From: Neocallimastix lanati (nom. inval.)
Taxonomy: Eukaryota > Neocallimastigomycota > Neocallimastigomycetes > Neocallimastigales > Neocallimastigaceae
Reading direction: 5' to 3'
Assembly: GCA_016946835.1 (NCBI GenBank)
Contig: JACVTC010000154.1
Coordinates: 182,501-246,500, forward strand
Length of the DNA stretch: 64,000 bases
Every line of letters begins with the position of its first letter. Within the stretch, counting starts at the first letter, position 1. Below, one piece after another: positions 39,254 through 52,770 of the stretch. The notes beneath the pieces are model-generated. The model was given only the letters and a program-made list of their open reading frames with translations. It did no database searches and had not been told where the DNA came from. The position numbers and the translations under genes were made by a program.

Positions 39254-40570
39254 TATAGAAAAACTTTTTTCATTTATTCTTTTATTTTATCAAATGAAAA
39301 CAATATTAATAATTCTTTTGGTTCGAGAGAAAGTTTAGCATAAACCATACTTTATAATTTACATTTAATACTTTTATGCTTTATTTTATTAAGAATTAAT
39401 GATAAAAATAATCATAATCTATATTATTTAAGAATTCATTAACTTTTTATATAAAAATTTTATTTAATAACATTTTTTTTAATTTTCATTATATATTTAT
39501 TAAAAACTTTATTATGAAATGAATAGACTGAAACCTAAATTTCGATATATCGCTTTTTTTTAGATTTAGAACTAATTAAGGATCAAATTGTATATATGTA
39601 CAAATATTTATTGATGTTATCACATGTTAAAGTTTTAGTCAAAAAAAAAAAAAAAAAAAAATCTCATGTAGAAACTGTAATAGATAATAGATAGGATATA
39701 TGGAACTTTGAATTCTAAGAATCTTGACTATATTTAAAAATTCAGAGCTAATTAGAAATTAAATATTTATTTATACAATTTATCTAATAAAAATTTATAT
39801 ATAAAGGTTAAATATTCATTAATATGTAATTATCTAATTATTAATAATTAATTCAATGGAAACAAAATTTTTTTTCTATATTAAATAAAAAAAAAAAAAA
39901 GTTACTGAAATGATATATAGTCTTTTGAAAATTTATTTGATAAATTTATTTTTAAATTTATGTAATAATCAAATATATATTTTTGTCAAAATTAAAAAAA
40001 AAAAAAAAAAAAAAAAATTGGGTATAAGACATCTAATTAATTAAGAAATGAAAAATATTAACCAATTTTTTTTTATCTATTTTTTTTTTATTTTATTATT
40101 ATTATCATTTTTTATTAAAAAAAAAAAAAAAAAAGAAATAAATAATTTGATATCTTTCATTATATAGAACGCTTTATTCATTTCCATAAATTAATTAAAC
40201 TACCATATCAAGATTTAGTTATTTAGAATTTTGATAATAAATTTAAATATAAATGTATTATATGACTAATGTACAATGATTTGTTCTGAAAATTATTCTA
40301 CTAGAATGAAATCTCTATAGAATTCGGCTATCCGTTCACGTTGTTGTTCATGTCATTTGTTAATGAAAAGGTAAGTCAATTAATATATATATATATATAT
40401 ATAAACAATTCTAAATTAAGATAAACATTAAAATGATAAAAATATTTTTTTTTATAAAAAAAAAAAAATAAAAAAAAAGATAAAAAAAAAAAAAAATAAA
40501 ATAAAATGAAATAAATATAATTAAAAAAAGATACTATTATATGAGATTTTAAAATAATCATGGGAACTAT

Positions 40571-40710
40571 GATTTTGAACCAGGTTCTATCCTGGTTGTT
40601 AGTCCGTGGACTAGTATATATAAGGCTCATGGTTCGATCCCGACCTATGACCATTTTCAAGGTTTTCCTCACAAGAGGCTTTTAAGGAATATGTTATAGG
40701 TAAGTATTTC
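40571..40710 (+). ncRNA. SINE-like folded island, copy 2 (tRNA B-box-like)
   Basis: A GC-richer block has consecutive hairpins: AACCAGG(40578-40584)/CCTGGTT(40591-40597), TAGTCC(40600-40605)/GGACTA(40608-40613), TCATGG(40627-40632)/CCTATGA(40644-40650) with one bulge, and CCTC(40667-40670)/GAGG(40675-40678). The loop region of the third has GGTTCGATCCC, a Pol III B-box match, and CCA follows at 40651. It does not fold as a normal tRNA. Its 3' part resembles the island at 395-545. Confidence 0.45.
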
Positions 40711-40754
40711 CTTCTTATATATATATTATTATTATTATTCTAAACCTAATAAGT

Positions 40755-41030
40755 AATATAGACAACAAGCTATCCCAACTGTGGGACTGAGAGTACTGTC
40801 ATTTAATATATTTACGAGGGAATTAGTAACATTTGGGTACATTTCATGTTTCCATGTAGATATATATTCTCCATGGTGATGTAGATTCTACTGATTGCAA
40901 TATTTCTAATGTATATATATTTGCTTAGGGAGCTAGTTTCTTAACTTCACTTCAAAATGAAGTTAGGAACTGTAGAAGCACTCCGAGAAAAAGCATACTA
41001 TAAATATTCTAAGCAATAATACGCATACCA
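40755..41030. other. GC-richer non-coding island with a 15-bp hairpin
   Basis: This differs from its AT-only surroundings. A hairpin at 40935-40949/40958-40971 (arms AGTTTCTTAACTTCA and TGAAGTTAGGAACT, one bulged T) is the clearest structure. No open frame in either strand was convincing. It could be a relic of a transposon or part of a longer RNA with the adjacent repeat. Confidence 0.3.
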
Positions 41031-41180
41031 AAGCGCCAGTGCTAAACACTCAGTTAGACCGTCCAGTAGGGACATTATCTGCCTATATGGAAATGTGTGA
41101 CTACTTCAATATTCCTACTGCCCCAGAGGGAGGGGAGCTGAAACCAAGGATGGTTCATCCGGAAATAAAAAAAAAAAAAA
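41031..41180 (+). ncRNA. Structured, poly(A)-tailed RNA-like retroposon, copy B
   Basis: Homologue of 6031-6180. Matching hairpins are: GTCC(41061-41064)/GGAC(41070-41073), loop AGTAG; TATAT(41084-41088)-GGAA-ATGTG(41093-41097), again a GNRA loop; CCCC(41121-41124)/GGGG(41132-41135); GGATG(41148-41152)/CATCC(41156-41160). The end is GGAAATA plus a long A-run. The stems differ in sequence from copy A but pair in the same order. Confidence 0.6.
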
Positions 41181-41670
41181 AAAAAGGCATCATAATGTAA
41201 ATTAAAATCGTTTCTACTATGAAATAAATTTTTTTTATATATTAATTGCAAATTAATTGTAAATAATTAAATCAAATGTTATTTTTTTTTAAATCTCTTT
41301 TGGTACTTTGTCATTGAAATGTTAATTTATATATGAATATATATTTAAATATTTTGGTTTTTTCATAGTGAAGGTTTTGAAGTAATTATGGTGCTCATAT
41401 ATGCAAAGCATTTTTAAAAAATATTTAATAAAATAATAATTTATTATAAAAAATAGGAATATTTATCAATAGGATATATTTATCTTTGAGTTGTGAATTT
41501 TTTTTTTTTGATTATATCATTAAAAAAAAAAAAAGAAAGCAGTTTAAAAGCGTATTTTTAATTTTAGTTAAATAATCGAACAATTTAATTTTATAGGGGG
41601 AACATTCTCTAAACTCAAAAGGAAAAAAAAAAAAAAATTTTAAATAAAAGTTTCCAATTCATAGTACTAA

Positions 41671-41721
41671 AATATACCATGCCTTAAACACAAGTTCCAT
41701 GAAGAAGGAACATGGTATATT
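41671..41721. other. Nested inverted repeat
   Basis: AATATACCAT (41671-41680) pairs with ATGGTATATT (41712-41721). Inside, GTTCC (41694-41698) pairs with GGAAC (41707-41711), which is contiguous with the outer 3' arm. This could be a folded RNA or cruciform; no partner copy was seen. Confidence 0.45.
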
Positions 41722-44540
41722 AACATTTAGTTTAATTCAATTGAAATAAATTCTATATAAAATTTAATATTCAATGTATTATAGCCATGAATATAATTTA
41801 TAATTTATATTTTAGAAATTTTAAAAATTTTCAGAATTAACAATATTTCAAAGAAAGTAAAAAAGTGATTAAAGAATTATATATATATATAAATATAATT
41901 ATTATTATAATATATATTAAAAAAAAAAAAAAAAAAGTGAAGATATTGACATAAATTTTCAAATTATTATATGATAACATTTTGATATTTTATTTTTTAT
42001 ATATTATGCTTATGTGTTAACTATTATTGATTTATCTATTCATAAAAAAATAATAAAAAGTATAGTTAGATAGCTTAATCATTTCCTTTTTTGGTAAAGT
42101 AAAATTTAATATAAAAGATCTGAAAGACAAAATACTTTATGTATCAATAAAATTAATATAAAAATCTGTGGCAAATAAGATAAAGTATGTATTATTGTAA
42201 TCTTATTTTTTGAAATAAATATCAATAATACTGTAGGTGGAAAAATTATATATTAAGAATTTAAGATAAAATTTTAAACTATTATTCTTTAATTATTATA
42301 TTTTCCTATATTGATGTTTTTAATAAATCATATTATAATAAAATTTTATAATTTAGTCTATATAATAAAATTTTAAATATCACTAATGATAAATAAAGAA
42401 ATAAAAATAATAATTAAAAAAAAAAAAATATTAATTAAAAAATTAAAAAAAAAAAAAGATATTAAAGATGAAGATTATATATAGATTATATTAGAACGAA
42501 TAATAAAACTTTAAAAAAAAGAAGTTATTATTAATTCATTACTTCGTTATTAAAAATTTAAAAAGTATTATTTTATTTTCAAAGTTATATAGTTTTAACT
42601 TTTTGGTTGATAATTGCTACTTGATTAAATGTAATATATATATATATATATTTAATTTAAATTAATAATAGTTTTATAAATATTTAACATAACCATAAAT
42701 AATATAATTAAATATATTTTTTTCTTTTTAATAAAATATTTATTTATTATTAATAAATTGGAATATTAAAATATGCTTTATACATATTTATGGTAAAGGT
42801 ATTTTTTAAATGTTAATATATACATAAAATAAATAGAAAATAAGTATAAAATTTGTTTTTTATACTAATTATAATAATACACAACTTTATTATTTAACAA
42901 ATGGTTTTTTGTATTTGAATATATATTAATATATTATTAAATTATAATTAATATACATAAATATATTTATAGTACTAATAAATATTTTACATAAATAATA
43001 TCCCATGATTTTCTAAAGACAAATTTGAAATTAAAATATAATCAATTATAATATATTGAAAAATTTTTTATACTTTTTAATAATATATATATAATTGTTT
43101 TAAATATAATTTGTTTCGTTTTTATTTAACATATTTTTTTTTTAATAGATGTTTCTTATTTGAAATTTAAAAGAACTAAGATGAAGTAACCATAATAAAA
43201 TTAATATAATTTATAGTAAAAAAAGAATAGTGAATAATAAGTAATAACAAAATTTCTAATATTAATACTTTTCAAAGTTTTATATATTATATATTATTAT
43301 TATATATAGATATTTCATCAAATATAAAAAAAAATTTTATTTCAAAAAAATTTATATATATTAATATATTATTATTTTATACATTCATAATAAAATATAA
43401 TTATATTAATAATATATTCATGTATTTTTATTATAAATAAATATTTCATTAAGAATTTATGAAAAAGTTTTATATTTTTTTATTTATATTATTATTATTA
43501 TTATATTTAATATTTTTCGCCATTTTTGTATAATATTAAAAATTTAAACTTTGGACTTGCATAACTTTTTTTTTTTTTTTTTTTTTCCTTTTTATACCAT
43601 ATTCTATTGCCACCGTCTTTAATATTATTAAATAAAATTAATTAATATTATTATATAAATGACCAAAAAAAAAAAAAAGTTCAATAATATATAATTATTC
43701 AGTGTTTTTATGAAAAATTATAAATATTTCCAAATAATTCAATTTAAAATTGTATGAAATATATAATAAATAAATATAAATATAATTCATAAATAAAAAT
43801 AGAAATTTAAAATAAATTTATGTGTTGTAAAATAAAAGAAAAAAGTAAAAAAAATAAAAAAAACCGAAAAGAGTTTTTCTTATTATATATATAATAAATA
43901 ATAAATAATAAATAAATACATAATAAATAATACATAATACATAGTATATTTTATATAATATTTAATAAATATATTAATATAGAATTAAAATAAATATATA
44001 TTATAAATAAAAAATATAGATAGGTATAAATAATTAAATTTAATAAATTTAATATATTAATATTATTATTTAATATATAAAATTATATAATTTTATAATA
44101 CATAAACTTTCCACATTTTGAATGATTACATATTTAATATTACTAAATTACATAAATTATTTAAAATAATAATGTGATCAATATATCAAGATTTTATATT
44201 AAAATATAATTAATAATAAAAATTAATATATTAAAATTAGACATAAAACATATAATATATTATAAAATATATATTAAATATATATTTACTACAAGATGAT
44301 CATTCAATTAGTAAAGATGTTAATATGGAGTGAAGTACCAATAGAAATATATTGTGAATAACTTTATGTCTGATATTTTATATAAAATGTATTATAATAA
44401 CATATTATATATATTATTAAATAAACGGTAAATATATTTAAAAATTTAGATAAATAAATAATTCTGTATATCAATATTTTATATATTTAATAAAATATAT
44501 TAATAATATAAGACTATTTTAAGTTTTAAAAAAATAAAAT

Positions 44541-44600
<60 letters not shown>

Positions 44601-44732
44601 ATGATAAATAAATTTATAGATTTTTCTTTTTTCCATATTGACTATTTAATTTTATATAATTAACTGTTCCATTAAAAAATAAAGGCAAAATTATATCAAT
44701 TTTTTATTTATTTATTTTTTTATTCATTATTC

Positions 44733-44766
<34 letters not shown>

Positions 44767-44941
44767 TTGAAATAAGTTGTAATGACATTTTTTCATTTTT
44801 TTATTTTTTTTATTTATAAATAATTTTTAATTTATATATAATTATTTTATTTTTTTAGGAGACATAATTAATGATTTTCATGCTTATTTTATTCTTCGGA
44901 AATTTATAGTAGTATATACTTTTTTTTTTAGCATTACTAAC

Positions 44942-44979
<38 letters not shown>

Positions 44980-46145
44980 TTTTCTTATACTATTATAATG
45001 TTAATTTATAATTAAAATTTAAAAAATTTAATAGAATTATAAATAAATAATATTCAACCATTAATAATATACATAGATTTCTTATATTACTTATATCAAT
45101 TCTGTTTTTATATTTACCCTAACGAATTTTGTTGTATATTTAATTTATATTCGAAAATTATTTTTATTTTTTAAATAATGAAATTACTTCATATTTCATT
45201 ATTTACTATTTCTTGAAATATATTATGTTTTATTTCTTAAAATATCTTTTTTTCCTAATAATGTAATGGAATTGAATTTTAATTTATTGAAATTTTAAAT
45301 TTTTAAGTCTTTTTTTTTTTTTTATAAAGTTATTTAAAAAATAATTATTTATTTGAATTTTGGAAAAGTATCTAATGAAAATTGCTGTTATTAATAATTA
45401 AATATTTATATTGATTAAAGAAATCAATTTAATTAAGCTCATTTTTCTTTTTTATTCTTTGAAATTTTGATTTTTCCATAATAAATCTATCATGAATGTT
45501 TAATATTAATAATTATAGTTCAATAATTATATAAAAAATGATATTTATTATAAGCTTTATATCATTATTAATACTATATTTGTACCAAAGAATTATTAAT
45601 AGATCTATTATTAATAATTATTAATGATATGGTTAATTAGATTTATTCATTTATTCTTATTTTCAATTTATGACTTTAATTTTTATTTTTATTTATTTAT
45701 TTATTATAATTTTTTTTAATCTGTATTATTATCTATTTAAATTATAAAAAACATAACAAAATAATAATAAAAAAAATTTTTATATAATAAGATTTATAAA
45801 TAAATAATAAATAATATATTAAATAAAATAAATAACAATAATATGATGTGATGATGACTTTAAATTCTTTATTTTTAAAATTAAAATTTTTTTTATATAT
45901 AAAAATATATACAAAAATATATTACAATATATAATAAATACATTCTAATATATTAATTAAATATTTTAAATTTTTTTTTTTTTTTTTTTTAATTTTTAAA
46001 AATATATAAATACAGATGGAAATCTCATGAAAAATTTTTTAAAAAATTTTTTAAAAAAAAGAATTAAAGGATTTTAAAAAAATTGAAAATAAATAAAATA
46101 GGAAGAAAGAAAAACCACAACAAAAATATAAATATAAAAACGGTA

Positions 46146-46202
<57 letters not shown>

Positions 46203-47580
46203 TAATAATAATAATAATAATATATTTAGAAGTAGAAACTAAAATTTAACGAAATACAAAATTAAAAAAAGAATTCATAATTGATAAAAGTTTAATTTTA
46301 AAAGGTATTTTTTATTATATAATATTAAAATGTGATAAATATAAATATTAAATAAATAAATAAATTGATATAATATAAAATTATAAAAGAAATATTGTGG
46401 ATAGTATTTAAAATTTTATTGAATAAAATATATTATTCTATGTTGGTATAAAATATTAGATAATTATTAAGAAAAAAAAAAATAAAAGACATGGAGTATA
46501 AATAATTTGAAATATGAGTATATATTAAAATTTAAAAATGTTTTATAGAAAATAGAAAATTTGAATTTATAATAAAATATTTTAAGAGTTTTTGCCTTTT
46601 TTTTTTTTTTTTTAAAATTCTTAAAATATTTTATTATAAATTCGATGAGAATTTGATTTATAATAATTTCGTTTATAAAAATAGAAATTCATAATTTTAA
46701 TATTGATAGATAAATATTTTAATAAGGAATTAGTATATATATCTATTTCTCCAATAGAAAATAATAATATACAATAAAAGGAGGTGTTAAACAAAAAAGA
46801 TAATTTAAAAGTATTTAAAGGAAGATAAATAATTCTTTATTGAAATTAGAATAATATTTTTTTAATAAAAAATAATATAATGAAATATATTATATGGAAA
46901 TAATTTAATTATATATATATAAAGCGTATTATATAAGGGGAAAATAAATCATTAATATTGAAAATAAAAGAAGATTTTAAAATATTTGATATAGTTTTAT
47001 TATAATTTTTTTATAAGAGTTAAAACTATATATTAAATATAACTAACTTTATTTTTTTATTTAATAATATTTTATATTATGATATTTAAAACCATAAATT
47101 ACCTGAAAATATATATTATTTTGGACTTTTTTGATATATTATGACCAAATTAATTTTTAGACTTCAAGATATTTAAAAATTTTTTTACTATAAAAATAAA
47201 ATAATTCATGTGACTTATTTTCCATATAATAATATTGTTTACAATAATTTATTAAATTTATATATTAATTACAGTATAGTGGACACAATACATTAAATAT
47301 TTTTTTTTATATATTATATTATCAAATTATAATAATTAAAGTTTTTTTTAAAAAATTTTTTTTATTATAAAATTTTTATAGAAATATTGTAATTTTTTTT
47401 TCAAATAATTTAATTATAAAACAAAAAATTTATACCAAAATAAAATAATAAATTTTTAATATACAATTTTGTTATTGTTTATTCATTTGATTATTTTTAT
47501 TTTTATATTTATTTTTTTAATATTTTATTTTATTTTTTTATTTATTTTTCTTGAAATAAAATATATTGTAAAATTGTAGA
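41722..47580. other. Gene desert, right part
   Basis: Almost pure AT sequence with microsatellites, for example (AAAT)n at 44543-44602 and (AAT)n at 46148-46220, and poly(T) at 44944-44977. I found no coding frame of normal composition and no RNA gene. Confidence 0.7.
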
Positions 47581-49689
47581 ATGTTAGAAAATAATAATAA
47601 ACAAACAACTAATATATTGACGTCATTGAGTGATGATATATCACATAAAAAAATATCAGAAACTGAAAAAAAGAAAAGAATGACTTTAAATTTTATTGTA
47701 GGAGATTTATCATTTAATAATATAAAAAGAAATAATTTTGAAAAGAAAATCACAAAAAGAATAGAGAAAAAAGATTCTATGAATGAAAAGGATATTCGAC
47801 ATACAAATATAATTAATAATAATTCATTATCAACTGACACTATCTCAAAATCAGAAAAAAAAGAAAATTATTCAAATATTAATAATTTTTCAAATTATAT
47901 TATGAATTTTAATAAAATACCTGAAAATAAAAATCAACATTATTATTCGTGCTCTTCCCTTAAACAGAATATATCTCAAACACATTTATTTTTAAAGACC
48001 TCATATGAAAAGGATGATAAATCTGATGATTGTCCAAGCTCACAAATACCATCACCACCTTTAAGTGAAGCTTCAAATGAGGAAAGTAATTTAACAAATA
48101 AAATTCAAAATATTAATAGAGAGAATATTATTGATAAAAATAGTCATAATCGTTCAGAACAAAATTTGAATGATGTAACCGGTATAGCAGAAAATACAAA
48201 TTTCAAGAAGCAAAAGAAAATGATAAATAATTATGAAAATTCAACTAAAATATTTAATAATAATAATAAGACTTCATTTTCATGTAATTACGATGAATTA
48301 ACAATTCCAAAAGCTTCATTGGAACCATCAGATGAAGACTTGACAATTCAAACAAATTTTCCATTAAAATTATATAGTCATCAAGTAGGTGGTCATACCC
48401 CCTTTTTTTGGATATCAGATAAAGCTTTATGTAAACCAATGAATAATAACGAAAGAGATTTTTATGAATTGATAAATAAATATCATAAAGATTTGCTCAA
48501 GTATTTGCCAAAATATTATGGTGTTGTTACATTAAAAGTTAACAACAATAGTAATAATGATCGTATTTTAAAAAATGATACAGTATATTCAGCAAATAAT
48601 ATAGCAATAAAAAATAAAATAAACAAGCAAAATTTATATAGTTCTGAGGAGAAAGATAAGAATGTTAATGATGATTTACCAATTATTGATACCAAAAATT
48701 TAAAATATCAAGTATCTTCAGAAGGTATTTGTAGTCCTATTATACCACAATCAACTTCAAGGAATAATACTATGTTAGATTCTACTGGTAGTAACAATAA
48801 GGAATCTAATAGAAGTTTCAGTTCAGATGATATATTGGATAATAGCTATTTACAATGCCAAAGGGCAAAATGGAATGAATTAGGTCAAGATAATAATGAA
48901 TTAAAAAAATTTATTGTAATAGAAGATTTAACACGAGGATTTAAAAATCCATGTGTTCTTGATTTAAAAATGGGAACCCGGCAGCATGGAGTATTTGCAA
49001 CAAAAAAGAAACAATTATCACAAGAAAGAAAATGTGAACAAACAACTAGTAAAAGTATTGGTGTTAGAATGTGTGGAATGCAAGTTTATAAAGCTTCTAC
49101 TGATACAACTATTTTCCGTAATAAATATCAAGGACGTAATGTTAGTAAGGAGAATTTTAAACGTGAGATTTTATCATTTTTTGATAATGGTGAAAAATTA
49201 TTAGTTCATTATATACCAGATATAATCAACCAATTAAAGGAAATTTATTCTATAATTAAGAATTTAAAGACTTTCAGATTATATTCAAGTAGTTTATTAT
49301 TATATTATGATGGTTTTTGGGGCACTAAGGATGATACTGACTCTCATTGTAAGAAGAGAGTGAAAGTAAAGTTAATCGATTTTGCGCATAGTACAAATAT
49401 ATCTCATCTTTTGAAACGTGATGAACATTTGTTAGAAAGAAATGATATTTTGAATGCAAAGAAAAATGGATCCTATTTAATACAAATTAAATCTTTTAAG
49501 CAAAATAATCCAAATGCGGAGGATGATAATGTAGATAATCATTCAGAGAAACATAAATCGAATGAATATGTTTCAGTTTCTTTTCCACCAAATCATCCAA
49601 ATGAACCTGATAAGGGATATCTTTTTGGATTAAAAAATTTAATTGATACCTTTGAAAATATTTATAAAGAAACCATAAATTTATCATAA
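47581..49689 (+). CDS. Inositol hexakisphosphate kinase-like (Kcs1/IP6K family)
   Basis: A 702-residue inositol polyphosphate kinase that would make pyrophosphorylated inositols such as InsP7. Residues 1-235 are low-complexity and disordered. The N-lobe begins near 255 (PLKLYSHQVGGHTPFFWISD, then LLKYLPKYYGVVTLKV), with a Ser/Asn-rich insert at about 325-440. The signature PxxxDxKxG is PCVLDLKMG (near 459-467), followed by GVRMCGMQVYKASTDTTIFR and NKYQGRNVSKENFKREILSF. The S/SLL motif is LYSSSLLLYYDGFWG, and the metal-binding motif is VKLIDFAHSTN. It ends GYLFGLKNLIDTFENIYKE. SLL and IDFAH favour IP6K/Kcs1 over IPMK or IP3K. The gene is intronless, unlike its intron-rich neighbours, and sits between a 12-kb desert and an AT spacer. 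Confidence 0.92.
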   Translation: MLENNNKQTTNILTSLSDDISHKKISETEKKKRMTLNFIVGDLSFNNIKRNNFEKKITKRIEKKDSMNEKDIRHTNIINNNSLSTDTISKSEKKENYSNINNFSNYIMNFNKIPENKNQHYYSCSSLKQNISQTHLFLKTSYEKDDKSDDCPSSQIPSPPLSEASNEESNLTNKIQNINRENIIDKNSHNRSEQNLNDVTGIAENTNFKKQKKMINNYENSTKIFNNNNKTSFSCNYDELTIPKASLEPSDEDLTIQTNFPLKLYSHQVGGHTPFFWISDKALCKPMNNNERDFYELINKYHKDLLKYLPKYYGVVTLKVNNNSNNDRILKNDTVYSANNIAIKNKINKQNLYSSEEKDKNVNDDLPIIDTKNLKYQVSSEGICSPIIPQSTSRNNTMLDSTGSNNKESNRSFSSDDILDNSYLQCQRAKWNELGQDNNELKKFIVIEDLTRGFKNPCVLDLKMGTRQHGVFATKKKQLSQERKCEQTTSKSIGVRMCGMQVYKASTDTTIFRNKYQGRNVSKENFKREILSFFDNGEKLLVHYIPDIINQLKEIYSIIKNLKTFRLYSSSLLLYYDGFWGTKDDTDSHCKKRVKVKLIDFAHSTNISHLLKRDEHLLERNDILNAKKNGSYLIQIKSFKQNNPNAEDDNVDNHSEKHKSNEYVSVSFPPNHPNEPDKGYLFGLKNLIDTFENIYKETINLS

Positions 49690-49953
49690 AATATCATATA
49701 GTAATAATAATTTTGCAAGTATTAATTAAAAAATTTGTATATAAAACAATATATATACATATTAATAAGAAAATAAAACGAAAAACAAAAAACGAACAAA
49801 AGAGCAAGCAAGTAAACAAGTAAACAAATAAACAAACAAATAAACAACAACAACAACAAAAAAAAAAAAAAAAAAAAAAAAAACTCAAGGAATTAATATG
49901 TTATAAAATTAATTTATATTTAAAAATTATTAAAAAAAAAAAAAAAAAAAAAG

Positions 49954-49986
<33 letters not shown>

Positions 49987-50626
49987 CATATTAATTAATT
50001 GAGGATTAATAAATAAGTTATAATTTATTTAAATGAAAAATTATTATTATCGTATCTATTATATATTAATCATCTTATTTAAATAATGATTAATTATTTT
50101 TTAATAGTTATTTTTATTTAATATATTCTAATTTTTTAAATACTAAATATAATTAATATCATTTAATTTATTTAAAATCATTTAATTTTATAATTTAAAT
50201 ATATAAATATATCTATCCCAATTTCATACTTCATAAATTAAGTCATATCAATCATCTTTTTTTTTTTTTTTATTTAATATATATAGAAAATTAAAAATGT
50301 TATATAACCTAAAGTATTAATAAAATAAAATACATTTTTAAATTTTCGTATAAAATATATAATATTAATAATTATAATAAATTTTAAAAAAAACTAAAAT
50401 ATCAAAAATTAAAATAGTAAAATATTAATAATACTAATAATAAAAACTTAATTTTATTTTATTGTTATTGTGTAATAATAATTAATTTAAAATATATTTT
50501 TATTATTTATTTTTATATATATATATTTTTTCTTATTGTAATGTAATAATAAAGTAGTTGGGTATTGATAATTTTTTTTTATTTAAATATAAAAATTATT
50601 GGATTTTTATTATTATTATTATTATT

Positions 50627-50685
<59 letters not shown>

Positions 50686-50691
50686 ATTTAA
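49690..50691. other. AT-rich spacer between convergent genes
   Basis: Contains poly(A)/poly(T) runs (49857-49882, 49931-49981) and a long poly(T) tract at 50635-50680. No gene was seen. Confidence 0.7.
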
Positions 50692-51771
50692 TTATTTAAA
50701 ATAATTAATTTGATAGTTATTATAGTTTACAATTCTTTGATTAATTAAACATTGAATAATCCATTCATCTTGAAGAACAACTGGATGATTATTTAAGTAT
50801 GACATTGGTAATGGAGAACTATCTATATTGTTTTTATAAGAAGATTGTAATTCATCTTCATTTTCAGTTGTCATATATACATCTTTTGAAAAATCATCTT
50901 CAGTAATATCCATTTCTTCTTCCGTTTGTTCAACCATACCTCTTTCACTACCAAGAAAAGAACTACTTCGACTGACACTACTAATACTCTTTTTTTTGGT
51001 TGGATTATGAAATAAATTAAATCCTCCTCGAAAATCTTGAATTAAATGTATTACTTTATTAATGTGTTGTTTTTCCGTTTTAGAAGATGCTTTATTACTA
51101 CATATAACATAATGACAATGTCCTGGATTTTTATCAAATTGATTTTTTGGAATAACTAATCCTCCTGAATAAGTAATTAATACTATAAAAACATAAAATT
51201 TAAAAATTAATAAAAAAAAAAAAAAAAAACAATAATTAATAATATATATTATATTATATATATATATATTTTTTTTTTTATTAAATTTTTTATATAATAA
51301 AAATATTTTATTCACATTTATAGGTTGATTTAAAATTTGTGTTTCCAATAAGTAAAAATTTTAAATTCTAAAAAATTATTTATTAAATTATTTTTTTATT
51401 AATAATTAAAAAATAAAATTTTTAACAAAAAAAAAAATTTTTTTTAATATAAATTTATTATTGATTATTAATATATTAATTATAAATTAAATTGAAATTC
51501 ATATTCTATATTCAATATAATATAATATAATTTAATATAATATATAATATTTATTATTTATTAACTTACATTAAATAATTCATTTGGCGAATATGAGCTA
51601 CCAATAAAGCTATTAAGCTCTTTAGAATATCCATGTGATAATAAAAATTCATTATAATTTAAAACTTTTTCCTATTTAAAGTTGATCATTTCGTATTAAC
51701 ATTGAAGAATTATTAAAAATTAATATATCGTGTGATTTAATAATTAATATTTAATTATTTAAATAATTAAC

Positions 51772-51805
<34 letters not shown>

Positions 51806-52063
51806 AAAATAATTATTAAATAATAATAAATAATTATTATGATAATAATAATAATAATAATAAATTATTTTTATTGATATTAATAATTTTATTAATAAAA
51901 TAAATATAATATTTATTAATTATACTTACAGCATTAATACATTCATATATCCAATTATAAGATACTATAGGTAATTTCAATGCTAAACCTAATAAAAATT
52001 TCTAATTTTTGATGTATAAAATTTTAATTTTAATTTTATTAAATTTATTATAGTATTCAATAA

Positions 52064-52094
<31 letters not shown>

Positions 52095-52697
52095 AAATGA
52101 AAATAAAATAAATTTAAATCCCATATCTATATTTACCTCTGTTCTGGACGGAATGGATGCAATGACAATTAAATTTTGAAGGATAAGTTTATTCTTAAGC
52201 TTTGATATATTTAAAAAACTATTTACATTATAAATTGTACCACCCAATTTTTTAATTTGTTCTTGTATCTCAATTTTATTAGCATAACTTTGTTCAATAT
52301 AATCTATATAATATATATATATAGATATATTTTTTTTTATAATATGTTAATAATTAAAATATAAATTAATTATTTTATTTCACATTTTTTTTTTTTTTTT
52401 TTATTTTTATTTTTATTTATTTATTTATTTTTATTTTTTTATTTTTTTAGTTTTTTTTTTTATTTTTTATTTTTGAATAATTACCTTCAGTATTTAAAAT
52501 TTTCTTCATTTGATTAACAGAATCTTCACCTCCAACTGTTACAATGAATTTATAGCCTTCAAATATTTTGTTTTCTGTATTTTTTAAATATGTAGAGTCA
52601 ATTTAATAATAAATAATATATTTAAAGTTGATTTGATCATTATTTATAAAAATAAATTTAATAATAATAAAAATAATCATAATAAAAGATTATATTT

Positions 52698-52770
<73 letters not shown>

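Noticed and set aside
40600-40653. Possible tRNA gene with GGTTCGATCCC and CCA
   Set aside because: The acceptor and T-stem arms do not pair and the D-arm is a tight hairpin; a tRNA-related retroposon fits better.
40376-40672. 98-codon minus-strand frame
   Set aside because: It overlaps the SINE-like folded island and ends in poly-Phe; composition is not protein-like.
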